A stretch of DNA of 64,000 nt from Sideroxydans sp. (GCA_013791855.1 VMTA01000023.1:1-64000), one strand, 5' to 3'. Shown: positions 7,800 through 19,905, numbered from the stretch's first letter. The notes: generated from the letters alone by a model not told the origin. Made by a program: numbers and translations.

Positions 7800-9428
7800 T
7801 TATCCTTTCTTCTTGCTGGCGTAGAGGCGTAGCACGCCGTGCATCAGCACGCCGAACAGTGTCAGCACGACCAGCGTCCAGCCGATCAGATCCAGCCAGC
7901 GGTTGCTGTCGCGCGCCGGCATGTACACGCCTTCGATGTCTTTAAGGCGTCCGTTCTTGCTGTGGCACTGTGCGCAGGAAAGTGCGTCACCTTTCGGCGC
8001 GACCATGTGGGTGATTGGCCAGGTCATCGCGGTGTCGACGAAACCGAACTCGCCGCTGTAGGGCAGCTTGGCCGCCTTCATGCCGGCGGCGATCGCCTTC
8101 TGCCAGTCATAGTTGTGCCATAGCGCGGTGTGGTCCTCGCCTGCGGTGTGCTGCACAGTGAGATAGTTGTTCACCTTGTCGTAGGGCTGCTTGCCGCGAT
8201 GGACCTTGACCGGCCAGATGCGCGAGTCTGGATCGTTGGGGCTGCCGCCCACTTCGTTGATGTGCACGGTCTTGCTCGGGTCGATCTTGTCGCCGATCAC
8301 CTTGTAGTCGGAATAGCCGTTGTACCAGCGATATTCCGGCATAACGTAGGAGTCCCATTCCCACTTGCCCTTTTTGGAATCGAAGGCGCGGCGTCCGGCG
8401 CTGTCCTTGTATGCCATCGGCTTGCCGTCCGGCCCCATTTGCGTGGCGAGCGACCAGTCCCAACTCGATTCGGTGCCGATCTGGTTGCGCGCGTATTCCG
8501 GGATATGGCAGGTCTGGCAGGCCAGCTTGTCGGTGTGCTGGTTAAGCATGGCTTCGTGGTGCGGTTTGTTGCTGTGACAGGACTGGCACGACGCGGGCGA
8601 CGCATCCTGCTTGCCACGGATGTGGGCCGGCCCTTTGACCGCCGCTGCCGTGTCGTAGCGGCTGCCGGACACTTCATGATGCGAGGTGGCGTGGCAGGTC
8701 GTGCAGTAGAAATTCAAACCTTTCTCGTCCATGTGCACATCCAGATATTTGCCGGGGTGCTGCAGCGAGCTGTCCAGGTCACCGTGTTTCGCGCCGTTGC
8801 CGCCCGCGCCGAAGAAGTGGCAGGAACCGCAGTTGCTGCGCGTGGGCATGCCGATGCTTTGCGCCACCTTCTTCAGGTTGACCGCCTCGACGAACTTGCC
8901 CGAGCCGTGCGGGAACTCCACACGCTTGTACACGGGGTGACCTGCGAAGCCGGGTAGCTTTCGATAGGTGCCGGTCTGGTCGTGGCAGATCAGACAGTCG
9001 ACATTCTGTTCGGCCTTGAAATCGAACTTGTCGTCTTTCCAACCGTAGCCCGCATGACAAGCCATGCAGTCGTTCTCGTTGGAGACAGGCGAGGTGCAAT
9101 AGTTGTTGATGATGTTCTTCTTGCCGCGCACTTTGCCGGTCTTGGGGTCGGTCGATTCCCAGGTCCAGTGCTTGGTGTGTTGCACCTGCTTGGCCGCTTC
9201 GGTGTGGCAGGTCAGACAAGCTTTCGTCACCTCCGGGCCGTTCTTGAATTCGCGGTTCAGTTCCTTGAACTTGCTGTGGTCTGCGGTGGAATGTGGAGCT
9301 GGCGCGATTATCTGCTCCAGCTTCGCGTTGGCCGCCTGCGCGGTCGACGCTGCCAGCAGGGCGATTGCGGCCAGCAGCGGCAGCACGAATTTGAACTGGC
9401 TCGGCATCATGAACTGAGGGGCGCGCAT
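7800..9428 (-). CDS. Octaheme c-type cytochrome, tetrathionate reductase (OTR) family
   Basis: A periplasmic multihaem enzyme with eight CxxCH motifs in order: CLTCH (residue 71), CMACH, CLICH, CGSCH, CTTCH, CQSCH, CQTCH and CAQCH. A signal peptide (VLPLLAAIALLAASTAQA) and one C-terminal transmembrane helix (WTLVVLTLFGVLMHGVLRLY) suggest it is exported and membrane-anchored. I start it at ATG 9428, one base after the DUF302 stop, rather than at the longer ORF start. Known OTR proteins reduce tetrathionate and also nitrite or hydroxylamine in vitro; the physiological substrate here is unknown. It sits between a DUF302 protein and a cytochrome b in one transcription unit. Confidence 0.88.
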   Translation of the reverse strand: MRAPQFMMPSQFKFVLPLLAAIALLAASTAQAANAKLEQIIAPAPHSTADHSKFKELNREFKNGPEVTKACLTCHTEAAKQVQHTKHWTWESTDPKTGKVRGKKNIINNYCTSPVSNENDCMACHAGYGWKDDKFDFKAEQNVDCLICHDQTGTYRKLPGFAGHPVYKRVEFPHGSGKFVEAVNLKKVAQSIGMPTRSNCGSCHFFGAGGNGAKHGDLDSSLQHPGKYLDVHMDEKGLNFYCTTCHATSHHEVSGSRYDTAAAVKGPAHIRGKQDASPASCQSCHSNKPHHEAMLNQHTDKLACQTCHIPEYARNQIGTESSWDWSLATQMGPDGKPMAYKDSAGRRAFDSKKGKWEWDSYVMPEYRWYNGYSDYKVIGDKIDPSKTVHINEVGGSPNDPDSRIWPVKVHRGKQPYDKVNNYLTVQHTAGEDHTALWHNYDWQKAIAAGMKAAKLPYSGEFGFVDTAMTWPITHMVAPKGDALSCAQCHSKNGRLKDIEGVYMPARDSNRWLDLIGWTLVVLTLFGVLMHGVLRLYASKKKG

Positions 9429-9429
9429 A

Positions 9430-9975
9430 TCAGCAACCACCGTCTGCAGCAGCGCCAGAGCCGCCACTGGCAGCGGGCGCGTTCTTGATCATCGCGGGTG
9501 CGGGCTGGCTGGCGTCGAACTGGATGAACTTCGCCTGATCCGCTGCGACTTTCGCCATGATGTCGCCCACCTTGCTGCCGAACAGGCCGCCGATCAGTTC
9601 GGCATTCATCAGGCCGATGTAGGTCTTGCCGTCGCTCTTCTTGTACACCGAGATTTTGCACGGCATCAGGTTGGAGAGGAAACGCAGCGAGTCGTCTTTG
9701 AGGATGGGCGCGGAGTAGTTCGTGCTGCACGCTTCGATCATCATCACCGGCAGCACGTTGCCGCCGCTCATCTCGATCGGTTTGGCCGCGTTGCGCAGAC
9801 CGGACAGCGACCAGCCGTTGCCGGCGTGCAGCACGTTCTGCTGGATGCGGGCGACCGTCTCTTCCATGCCGAACTGGCTGGGCACTTCGCGGAACATCAT
9901 GCCCGCCGCGAGTTTGTAGATGAGCAGAGCGGCAATCGCCATTCCGACGAGAAAACCTGTGACGACCTTCAGCAT
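9430..9975 (-). CDS. DUF302 protein with N-terminal membrane anchor
   Basis: The start is fixed by a near-perfect Shine-Dalgarno AAGGAGGA just upstream of ATG 9975 (MLKVVTGFLVGM), so the ORF-track N-terminus is too long. The protein has one N-terminal transmembrane segment, then a DUF302 domain (about residues 30-150) with the usual cysteines in EACSTNYSAPIL and MPCKISVY. A Gly/Ala-rich tail ends in a terminal Cys. DUF302 proteins are common in sulfur-oxidising bacteria but have no settled function. Its position between the CcoG-like and octaheme genes implies a role in that electron-transfer system. Confidence 0.8.
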   Translation of the reverse strand: MLKVVTGFLVGMAIAALLIYKLAAGMMFREVPSQFGMEETVARIQQNVLHAGNGWSLSGLRNAAKPIEMSGGNVLPVMMIEACSTNYSAPILKDDSLRFLSNLMPCKISVYKKSDGKTYIGLMNAELIGGLFGSKVGDIMAKVAADQAKFIQFDASQPAPAMIKNAPAASGGSGAAADGGC

Positions 9976-10025
9976 GTTGCCTTCCTCCTTAGTGAACGTT
10001 TTTTTGAATCTGCTGGCTTGATATC

Positions 10026-11899
<1,874 letters not shown>

Positions 11900-11967
11900 T
11901 CATCAATGACTTCATGTGGATACGGGTTATTGGCGGGCGCAATGAAGGAATGCTTGCTTGCCTGACG

Positions 11968-11981
11968 TGCCGTATATGGCA
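11968..11981. promoter_or_regulatory. Candidate upstream activator site
   Basis: TGCCGTATATGGCA is a near-perfect palindrome about 90 bp upstream of the -24 element, the usual distance for a sigma-54 activator site. It lies just before the start of the divergent activator gene. Assignment is by position and symmetry only. Confidence 0.4.
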
Positions 11982-11994
11982 TAGCATGCCTGCC

Positions 11995-13332
<1,338 letters not shown>

Positions 13333-13419
13333 ATCGCAACCTATGTAGTTGTGGCGATCACTTTTTGATTCGCTCAAGTGGAGGGTTGTGAGAGTCGGGG
13401 GAGTTAGGGCTTCTGTTTT

Positions 13420-13507
13420 TCGGCCTTTGCGGAAGTTAGCGCATCTAGTAATGAACTTCCGCTACTGAGTTCTGCTCGGACAGTCGAAATCGTGGTCTGT
13501 CCCCGAT
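13420..13507 (+). repeat. Left inverted repeat of the FRG cassette
   Basis: This 88-bp stretch (TCGGCCTTTGCGGAAGTT...CCCCGAT) is matched in reverse complement at 14607-14695 with one mismatch and one single-base indel. It contains an internal hairpin GCGGAAGTT/AACTTCCGC. It lies downstream of the FRG gene stop. Confidence 0.9.
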
Positions 13508-13531
13508 AATTGTGGTCTGTCCCCGATAATT
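13492..13531 (+). repeat. Tandem 20-bp duplication in the left repeat
   Basis: GTGGTCTGTCCCCGATAATT occurs twice head to tail (13492-13511 and 13512-13531). The right-hand arm carries only one copy of the GGTCTGTCCCCGAT core. Confidence 0.92.
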
Positions 13532-13539
13532 TATTCAAT

Positions 13540-14394
13540 CTACACAAAATACTTAAGTGATCGAGCAAAGCCTTCCAGCCCAGGAAATAGAGTTGCTGCA
13601 TTTATATTCATTGCTTGAAGATCATCCAAAATTTCCCTGTGAATTTCTCTCGGAAGTTCAATTTTTATAACACCAAGGCATCCCGGCTCTCCAAAATCCA
13701 ACCAGCTTTTGTCTTCAAGCGTTTGAGGCCATTCTTTTACTTTCTTTGCTCTTGAAAATGATCCGGCTTTCTTCCCAAAAACTGAAGCAAGATTAGTCAT
13801 AAAAGGCTTATTAGGGCACGTTGGCGCAAGAAATAAGCTTTGCTGAATCCACATACGCTCATGCAATTGGTCTGGCTCAACGTGTAGAACTGCCTCAGTA
13901 TCTGATGGCCTATTGACCAATTCTTGGAATTTTTCGTTGTTAGCACGCCTAAAGTCAATAATGCTTCCACTAGCACTAATGTTCAGGCGTGAATGTGCTG
14001 CCAACTCTAATACATCCAAGCTTATCGCCCAAATAGCTGCATCATTCTCGGCAGATTCAACCGCAAAAAAAGCGGCCACATAAAGCGAATAGCTAAAATC
14101 GAGTAGTCGAGTAGGGCCGCCGTAGTGCTGAATTAATGAGAGCCACGCAAGAACATCATTTTCTGGCGGTAAGTCTGAGCGATAGTGTTGGGAGAACCGT
14201 TTGAACTGGTAAAGGATCCAAGACTCGCGGGAAGCTAAAGCAGGAACCAGGCCGTCCCTTCGTACAGCTTCTCTATACAGCGTTGTTTCTAGACTCCATC
14301 GAGAGTTGCTTTGCCCTCGGAACGCCCAAAGGGGCCGATCAGCGAAATGCTCCTTCACTTCCTGCCAAGAGGCAGCCTGGTAAATGACGAACAC
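13540..14394 (-). CDS. FRG domain-containing protein
   Basis: A 284-residue soluble protein with an FRG domain. The defining motif WAFRGQSNSRWSLETTLYRE (residues ~23-42) is followed by QHYGGPTRLLDFSYSLYVAAFF, ERMWIQQSLFL and a C-terminal NINAATLFPGLEGFARSL. It starts at GTG 14394 with AAGAGG upstream. FRG proteins occur in anti-phage and toxin-like contexts; their enzymatic activity is not settled. The gene is clearly A+T-richer than its neighbours and is enclosed by long inverted repeats, which points to horizontal acquisition as a cassette. No second full gene shares the cassette. Confidence 0.85.
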   Translation of the reverse strand: MFVIYQAASWQEVKEHFADRPLWAFRGQSNSRWSLETTLYREAVRRDGLVPALASRESWILYQFKRFSQHYRSDLPPENDVLAWLSLIQHYGGPTRLLDFSYSLYVAAFFAVESAENDAAIWAISLDVLELAAHSRLNISASGSIIDFRRANNEKFQELVNRPSDTEAVLHVEPDQLHERMWIQQSLFLAPTCPNKPFMTNLASVFGKKAGSFSRAKKVKEWPQTLEDKSWLDFGEPGCLGVIKIELPREIHREILDDLQAMNINAATLFPGLEGFARSLKYFV

Positions 14395-14460
14395 TATTCC
14401 ATCCTCTTAGTGACTTTGAGTATCGCGGTATTGGAACATAACCAGATCCCCTAGTGTGAG

Positions 14461-14622
14461 TTAAGGATGCTTCTCCAATGCATTGTCCACTGTTCTAACT
14501 CCAATCCTAAGAAGCCAATCCGCAAGGTAGTAGGTGTCATGTTTATTCAGCTTGATTGTTGTGATGCTCTGAATCAACTCAATCACACCGTCGTCAATTT
14601 GAAATAATCGGGGACAGACCAC
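14461..14622 (-). pseudogene. Small ORF or gene remnant upstream of the FRG gene
   Basis: This frame, absent from the ORF track, runs 53 codons from a GTG inside the right inverted repeat to TAA at 14461. The inner part (FQIDDGVIELIQSITT, then YYLADWLLRIGVRTVDNALE) reads like the C-terminus of a real helical protein, but there is no ATG or ribosome site. It may be the tail of a gene cut by the repeat, or a small partner of the FRG protein. The rest of the 344-bp gap (14395-14738) holds only this ORF and the right repeat. Confidence 0.35.
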
Positions 14623-14695
14623 GATTTTCGACTGTCCGAGCAGAACTCAGTAGCGGAAGTTCATTACTAGATGCGCGAACTTCCGCAAAGGCCGA
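14607..14695 (-). repeat. Right inverted repeat of the FRG cassette
   Basis: This 89-bp stretch (ATCGGGGACAGACC...GGCCGA) is the reverse complement of 13420-13507 apart from A/C at one position and one extra A. It lies just outside rsgA, 43 bp from its stop. No clear target-site duplication flanks the pair. Confidence 0.9.
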
Positions 14696-14738
14696 TATGC
14701 AGCCCAAGCAAACATCCGTGATCAATTAGCGCAGCAGC

Positions 14739-15602
14739 TCAGTGTCCGGCGATCTGCTGGAACAGTTGCAGCCTTCTTCTGTCGATGATCCCTGCGTCCG
14801 TCGCTTTGAGTATCGCGCAGTCCGGTTCGTGCGAGTGGCTGCAATTGGCGAAGCGGCATTCGCCGAGATATGGGAGGAATTCGGGGAAGTTGCGTTCCAG
14901 TGTGGCGAAGTCGAGGTGGTGCAGGCCGAACAGTTGCACGCCGGGGCAGTCGATCAGGTCGCTATCTTTGTTGAGGTGATACAGCCGGGCATGGGTGGTG
15001 GTGTGTTTGCCGGAATCGAGCACGGTGGAGATCTCGCGGGTGGCGGCTTGTGCTTCGGGGATGAGCGCGTTGATGAGCGTGGATTTGCCCATGCCGGATT
15101 GTCCGACCAGCACGCTGATGTGTCCTTGCAGGTAGGGAAGCAGCGGCTCTACGTTCTGTTTGGCCGAGAGCTCCAGCATGCGATAACCGATCTTTGCGTA
15201 CGGCGCGAGTTGCGCGCGCGCGGCGCTGACCTGCGGCAGGTCGCTCTTGTTCAGCACGATGAGCATTTCCAGATGCTGTTCGTGTCCGGCGAGCAGGCAG
15301 CGCGCCAGCAGTTCGTCGTTGAACGAAGGTTCGCTGGCGACGACGATGATGAGTTGCGTGACGTTGGCGGCGATGAGTTTCTGTTTGTACGCGTCGGAAC
15401 GGTAGAGCAGGCTGCTGCGCGGCGAGATGCGTTCGACTACGCCCTGATCGGTGCCGGTGCGCTGGAATTCGATCATGTCGCCGCAGGCGATATCGCTCTT
15501 CTTGCCGCGCGGTACGCATTCGACGACTTCGCCTTCCGGCGTCTCGGCCAGATAGTGTCTGCCGTATGCGGCGATGATGCGTCCGTGCAAATTTGCGCTC
15601 AA
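14739..15602 (-). CDS. rsgA: Ribosome small subunit-dependent GTPase A
   Basis: A 287-residue circularly permuted GTPase that acts late in 30S maturation. An N-terminal OB-fold is followed by G4 LNKSDL, then G1 GQSGMGKST and G3 DCPG, the order that defines the family. The C-terminal zinc site is CRFANCSHSHEPDC. The start overlaps the phhB stop by 4 bp, so it is the last gene of a minus-strand operon with the M48 peptidase, cytochrome c and phhB. Confidence 0.95.
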   Translation of the reverse strand: MSANLHGRIIAAYGRHYLAETPEGEVVECVPRGKKSDIACGDMIEFQRTGTDQGVVERISPRSSLLYRSDAYKQKLIAANVTQLIIVVASEPSFNDELLARCLLAGHEQHLEMLIVLNKSDLPQVSAARAQLAPYAKIGYRMLELSAKQNVEPLLPYLQGHISVLVGQSGMGKSTLINALIPEAQAATREISTVLDSGKHTTTHARLYHLNKDSDLIDCPGVQLFGLHHLDFATLERNFPEFLPYLGECRFANCSHSHEPDCAILKATDAGIIDRRRLQLFQQIAGH

Positions 15603-15931
15603 GATTGGTACAGCGCGTCGACTTTCGCGGCGCAGATGAAATCGTTTGTGGACAGACCGCCGACCGAGTGCGTGGAATATTCCACCGTGCAGTGGTTGTA
15701 GCCGACTTGCAGGTCGGGGTGATGGTCTTCGCGATGCGTCATCCAGGCGATCGCGTTGACGAAGGCGATGGTCTGGTAATAGTCCTTGAACGCGTAAGTC
15801 TTGCTGATGCGTAGCCCGTTGAGTGCCCAGCCGTCCAGCCGTTCGAGCAATTCAGCAACCTCGTTCGCGCTCAGCGCGGAATCGCCCGTTTTGCAGGCTT
15901 GGCAGTGCTGGTGCAGTAGGTCGCTTGTCAT
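15599..15931 (-). CDS. phhB: Pterin-4a-carbinolamine dehydratase
   Basis: A 110-residue PCD/DCoH protein with the family motif DHHPDLQVGYNHCTVEYSTH. I start it at ATG 15931 (MTSDLLHQHCQ), 8 bp after the cytochrome c stop with GAGGTT just upstream, instead of the longer ORF. PhhB recycles the pterin of aromatic amino acid hydroxylases. No phenylalanine hydroxylase is visible in this window, so it may instead serve another pterin (for example molybdopterin), as suggested for orphan copies. Confidence 0.88.
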   Translation of the reverse strand: MTSDLLHQHCQACKTGDSALSANEVAELLERLDGWALNGLRISKTYAFKDYYQTIAFVNAIAWMTHREDHHPDLQVGYNHCTVEYSTHSVGGLSTNDFICAAKVDALYQS

Positions 15932-15939
15932 ATCGAACC

Positions 15940-16245
15940 TCACTTGAAGTGGTAGTAGCGCTGGTTCAGCCATGCCGCGAGGTCTTGTTTCTCCTGTGCG
16001 GTGAGCTGCTTGCCTATGGCGCCGGAGCAGCGCTCCATCTGTACGATGAGGTTATCCGCCGAACGCACGGTGCGGTCCGCGCGAGTGAAAATGGCGCTGC
16101 CGTCGCCGCCAACGCGCGCTTCGTGGCAGCTGCTGCATTCGTACTTCTTGAACAGATTCTCACCGCGCTTGGCATCGCCGTTGGCGAACGGTGTCGCTTG
16201 TGCATTCAGCGAGAGGAACATGATCAGGAAAAGTGTCTTTTTCAT
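15940..16245 (-). CDS. Small periplasmic cytochrome c
   Basis: A 101-residue monohaem cytochrome with signal peptide [17 protein letters not shown] and haem motif CSSCH (about residues 37-41). The C-terminal helix LTAQEKQDLAAWLNQRYY is typical of small class I-like cytochromes. No methionine stands in an obvious axial-ligand position other than the one in IVQMERC. It lies between the M48 peptidase and phhB and overlaps the peptidase stop by 4 bp. A general electron-carrier role is likely; its partner is unknown. Confidence 0.83.
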   Translation of the reverse strand: MKKTLFLIMFLSLNAQATPFANGDAKRGENLFKKYECSSCHEARVGGDGSAIFTRADRTVRSADNLIVQMERCSGAIGKQLTAQEKQDLAAWLNQRYYHFK

Positions 16246-17498
16246 TTGGCGGCTCCCAGTTTTTGCAGGTGGGCGATGCGCATCGGTGCGGGCGGATGCG
16301 ATTCGTAGAACGCAGCGTACACCGGATCGGGTGTCAGGGTCTTGGCGTTGTCTTGATACAGTTTGACCAGTGCGCTCACGAGGTTTTTGGCGTCGGTCTG
16401 CGCGGCGGCGTAGGCATCGGCTTCATATTCATGCTTGCGCGACCAGAACGAGGTGAGCGGGTGCAGGATGAAGGTGAACACCGGTAATGCCATGAAGAAC
16501 AGCAGCAGGGCGGTGGCCGTCGATTGCGCGGCAACGCCCAGCCCGGCGTAGAACCATTCGGTCTGCATCAGCTGCGCCAGTCCCCACAGGAAGGCGAGAC
16601 TGATGGCGAAGGTGACGACGATGCGCTGCAACACATGGCGGCGCTTGAAGTGACCGAGTTCGTGCGCCAGCACAGCGTCCATCTCGCTCGGTGTAAGGCG
16701 CTGCAGCAGGGTGTCGAAGAACACGATGCGTTTGGTCTTGCCGAAGCCGGTGAAGTAGGCGTTGCCGTGCGTGCTGCGCTTGCTGCCGTCCATCACGAAC
16801 AGGCCGCTGGCCGAGAAGCCGCAGCGTTGCAGCAGCGCTTCGATGCGAGTTTTGGTCTCTTCATCTGTCAGCGGTTCGAACTTGTTGAACAGCGGCGCGA
16901 TGTAGCTGGGGTAGATGAACAGCAGGAACAGGTTGAACACCACCCACACGCTCCACACATACAGCCACCAGTACTCCCCCATGCCGTCCATCAGCCACAA
17001 CACGGCGAACAGCAGCGGCAGGCCGAGTGCGGCACCGAGCAGCAATTGCTTGAGCATGTCGCTGAGGTAGAGCTTGAGCGTCATCTTGTTGAAACCGAAG
17101 CGGGCCTCGATGTTGAAGGTGCGGAACAGGTCCAGCGGCGTTTCCAGCAGCGATTGCAGCATCAATACCGCGACGATGAGCAGTGCACCCGACAACAGTT
17201 GGCTGTCGAACAGCGGCGCGATCAGCTCGTGCAGGGTCTGGATGCCGCCGCCTACCGTGAAGATCAGCAGCAGTGCGGCATCGAACAGCACGCCGAGCAG
17301 GCCGAAGCGCACCAGTGTGCGGGTGTAATCGGCGGCCTTGTGATGGGCGGCGATGCCGATCTGTTCGCGGAAGGCGGGCGGCACTTCGGCACGGTGCGAA
17401 GCGACATGGTCGAGTTGCCGCCATGCCAGCCATGCCTTGACGACGACATTGGTCAGCAACAGTGAAACGAAGATGGCGGAGAATTGACTGGGGAGCAT
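16242..17498 (-). CDS. M48 family (Ste24-like) membrane zinc metalloprotease
   Basis: An integral membrane protease of about 418 aa with the zinc motif [10 protein letters not shown], a downstream EYEADAYA glutamate ligand and several transmembrane helices. This matches the CAAX protease 1/Ste24 branch of M48 rather than the shorter HtpX. In bacteria such enzymes are thought to take part in membrane protein quality control. I start at ATG 17498 ([15 protein letters not shown]), because the track start is a TTG inside the intergenic region before orn. Its gene is divergent from orn. Confidence 0.88.
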   Translation of the reverse strand: MLPSQFSAIFVSLLLTNVVVKAWLAWRQLDHVASHRAEVPPAFREQIGIAAHHKAADYTRTLVRFGLLGVLFDAALLLIFTVGGGIQTLHELIAPLFDSQLLSGALLIVAVLMLQSLLETPLDLFRTFNIEARFGFNKMTLKLYLSDMLKQLLLGAALGLPLLFAVLWLMDGMGEYWWLYVWSVWVVFNLFLLFIYPSYIAPLFNKFEPLTDEETKTRIEALLQRCGFSASGLFVMDGSKRSTHGNAYFTGFGKTKRIVFFDTLLQRLTPSEMDAVLAHELGHFKRRHVLQRIVVTFAISLAFLWGLAQLMQTEWFYAGLGVAAQSTATALLLFFMALPVFTFILHPLTSFWSRKHEYEADAYAAAQTDAKNLVSALVKLYQDNAKTLTPDPVYAAFYESHPPAPMRIAHLQKLGAAK

Positions 17499-17560
17499 GG
17501 ATAGGAAGGCCGGGCTGTGCGACAATCGCCGCAATTTCAATAACAAATCTGCGGTGGATT

Positions 17561-18106
17561 ATGGCACAAAATCAGAACAATCTCGTCTGGCTGGACATGG
17601 AGATGACCGGTCTTTTCCCCGACACGGACCGCATCATCGAGATCGCCATGGTGGTCACCGACGGCGATCTGAATACAGTCGCCGAAGCGCCGACGCTGGT
17701 GGTGCACCAGTCCGATCTGGTGCTGGACGGAATGGACAACTGGAACAAATCCACGCACGGGAAATCCGGCCTGATCGACAGGGTCAAGGCATCGACGTTG
17801 GACGAGGCGACAGTGGAAGCGCAGATGCTGGAATTTCTGAAAGAGTATGTGCCGGCGCGCACCTCTCCGATGTGCGGCAATTCCATCTGTCAGGACCGAC
17901 GTTTTATGGCACGCTGGATGCCCAAGCTGGAAGACTACTTCCACTACCGCAATCTGGACGTGAGTACGCTCAAGGAGCTGGCGCGGCGCTGGAAGCCGGA
18001 AGTGGCCAGCGGCATCAAGAAGCACGGCAAGCATGAAGCGCTGGCCGATATCTATGAATCCATCGAAGAGATGAAGCACTACCGCGAGCATTTCATAAAA
18101 CTATAA
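17561..18106 (+). CDS. orn: Oligoribonuclease
   Basis: A 181-residue DEDD-family 3'-5' exonuclease that degrades short RNAs and the pGpG formed from c-di-GMP. It shows Exo I DMEMTGL, Exo [12 protein letters not shown] and the C-terminal [15 protein letters not shown]. The real start is ATG 17561 ([12 protein letters not shown]), not the upstream one in the track. Its pGpG role is relevant to the GGDEF and PilZ genes that follow, but orn is essential and found here in many relatives, so the link may be chance. Confidence 0.95.
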   Translation: MAQNQNNLVWLDMEMTGLFPDTDRIIEIAMVVTDGDLNTVAEAPTLVVHQSDLVLDGMDNWNKSTHGKSGLIDRVKASTLDEATVEAQMLEFLKEYVPARTSPMCGNSICQDRRFMARWMPKLEDYFHYRNLDVSTLKELARRWKPEVASGIKKHGKHEALADIYESIEEMKHYREHFIKL

Positions 18107-18198
18107 GGTGGCGTTGAATACGTCCTTGGTCCGGCATGATGGGACGAACGGACTTTTAAGCGTGCCATAGGTGCGGCGCATCACCAGGAGGGGGCTCC

Positions 18199-19905
18199 AT
18201 GCAGGCTGTGAGAAAGATTTGGCGTGCGATCGGTGTGCAGGAAAAACTGCACATCCTGATCCAGGGGGCTTTGCTCATCCTCTTCTTCATTCTGATGGAA
18301 TGGGTGGTCGGTCAGTTCGAGATGCAGATCGAGCGCTCGGCCGAGTCGCGCGCCGAAGAGGCGGCGGACGGCCTTATCAATGGCATGAACATGATGATGC
18401 TGACCGGGGAGATATCCAACCCGGATAACCGGCGCCTGTTCGTGGAGAAGATGGCCAAGTCGCGGGGCATCGTCGAAGTGCGCATGATCCGCGGTCAGGC
18501 GGTGGTCGAACAATACGGCCCTGGCCTGCCGGAAGAGCAGCCGCGTGACGAGATGGACCGTCAGGTGCTGGCGACCGGCGAACTGTTGTTTCGGCGCATA
18601 CAGGGCGACGACGGGCGGCCGCTGATGCGCGTGGTGATGCCCTTCATCGCCAGCGAGAATTTCCGTGGCACCAACTGCCTTTCCTGTCACCACACGCGGC
18701 AGGGCGGAGTGAACGGCGCGGCCAGTGTGGTGATCGATCTGTCGGCCGCACAGCACCGTTTGGAGGATATCAAGGACAGGTTGTGGATCGGCCACCTAGC
18801 GGTGCAATTGTTGTTGCTGGTGCTGATCACCCTGTTCGTGCGCCATGTGATCGTGCGCAACATCACTCGCCCGGTGAAGAAGCTGCAGCAGGCGATGGCC
18901 GAGATCCAGCGTGACATGGATCTGTCGCGCCGCGCCGAGGTCGATGCGACCAATCCCGACATCGGTGAGATGGCGAAGAGCTTCAATCTGCTGGTTCAGA
19001 ATCTGGAACAGGCAACAGACCGGTTGCAACTGTTTGCCAAGATGTTCGAGAACAGCGGCGAGGCGATCCTCATCACCGATGAAAAGCGCAACATCCTGAC
19101 GGTCAATCCTGCTTTTGAGCACATCACCCAATATTCGGCAGCGGAAGTACTGGGCAAAAACCCAAAGATACTCAGTTCCGGAAAACAGACGCATGAGTTC
19201 TATGCGCTGATGTGGGGGACGATAGAGATCGCAGGCAAGTGGTCGGGGGAGATATGGAACCGGCGCAAGAACGGCGAGATCTATCCGGAGTGGCTGTCCA
19301 TCGCGGCGGTGAAGAACCCCAAGGGCGAGGTCATCAACTTCATCTCGTCCTTCTCCGACATCACCAAACGCAAGGAGGCCGAACAACGCATCGAGTTCCT
19401 GGCGCACTACGATTCCCTGACCAAACTACCCAACCGCGCGTTGTTCGGTGACCGCCTGCGCCGCGCTTTGCTGCTGGCGGATCGCAACAAATACAAGGTC
19501 GGCCTGATGTTCCTCGATCTGGACAAGTTCAAGGAGGTCAACGACACGCTCGGCCATCTGGCGGGAGACCAGTTGCTGCAGTCGGTTGCGGAGCGCTTGC
19601 GGGATTGTGTGCGCGCTTCGGACACCATCTGCCGCCAGGGCGGCGACGAGTTCCTCATCCTGATCGAAGAGATCGACTCGAACATCGAGCTGACCCGTAT
19701 CGCGGACAAGATCATGGATACCATGTCGCGGCCGCATCTGCTCGGCGACGTGTCGCGCACGGTCAGTTTTAGCATCGGTGCGGCCATGTACCCGGACGAC
19801 GCGGACGACGAACAGTCGCTGATCAAGTGCGCCGACCGAGCGATGTATCTGGCTAAGGAGAGCGGCCGCAACAACTTCAAGCTTTACGAGCACGAAGACA
19901 ATTGA
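18199..19905 (+). CDS. Diguanylate cyclase with periplasmic c-haem sensor, HAMP, PAS and GGDEF domains
   Basis: A 568-residue transmembrane signalling protein: TM1 (~20-38), a periplasmic domain (~40-194) with one CxxCH haem site CLSCHH (160-165), TM2 (~195-216), HAMP (~217-275), PAS (~285-400) and GGDEF (~410-565). The active site GGDEF (481-485) is intact and preceded by an inhibitory I-site RASD, so it should make c-di-GMP and be product-inhibited. A covalently bound haem in the sensor implies detection of a redox state or of a gas such as NO or O2 (inference). A good AGGAGG lies upstream of ATG 18199. The next gene overlaps its stop. Confidence 0.9.
   Translation: MQAVRKIWRAIGVQEKLHILIQGALLILFFILMEWVVGQFEMQIERSAESRAEEAADGLINGMNMMMLTGEISNPDNRRLFVEKMAKSRGIVEVRMIRGQAVVEQYGPGLPEEQPRDEMDRQVLATGELLFRRIQGDDGRPLMRVVMPFIASENFRGTNCLSCHHTRQGGVNGAASVVIDLSAAQHRLEDIKDRLWIGHLAVQLLLLVLITLFVRHVIVRNITRPVKKLQQAMAEIQRDMDLSRRAEVDATNPDIGEMAKSFNLLVQNLEQATDRLQLFAKMFENSGEAILITDEKRNILTVNPAFEHITQYSAAEVLGKNPKILSSGKQTHEFYALMWGTIEIAGKWSGEIWNRRKNGEIYPEWLSIAAVKNPKGEVINFISSFSDITKRKEAEQRIEFLAHYDSLTKLPNRALFGDRLRRALLLADRNKYKVGLMFLDLDKFKEVNDTLGHLAGDQLLQSVAERLRDCVRASDTICRQGGDEFLILIEEIDSNIELTRIADKIMDTMSRPHLLGDVSRTVSFSIGAAMYPDDADDEQSLIKCADRAMYLAKESGRNNFKLYEHEDN

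Noticed and set aside
8130-8957. 275-codon plus-strand ORF within the octaheme gene
   Set aside because: Antisense to eight conserved CxxCH motifs; the Val/Arg-rich translation has no family resemblance.
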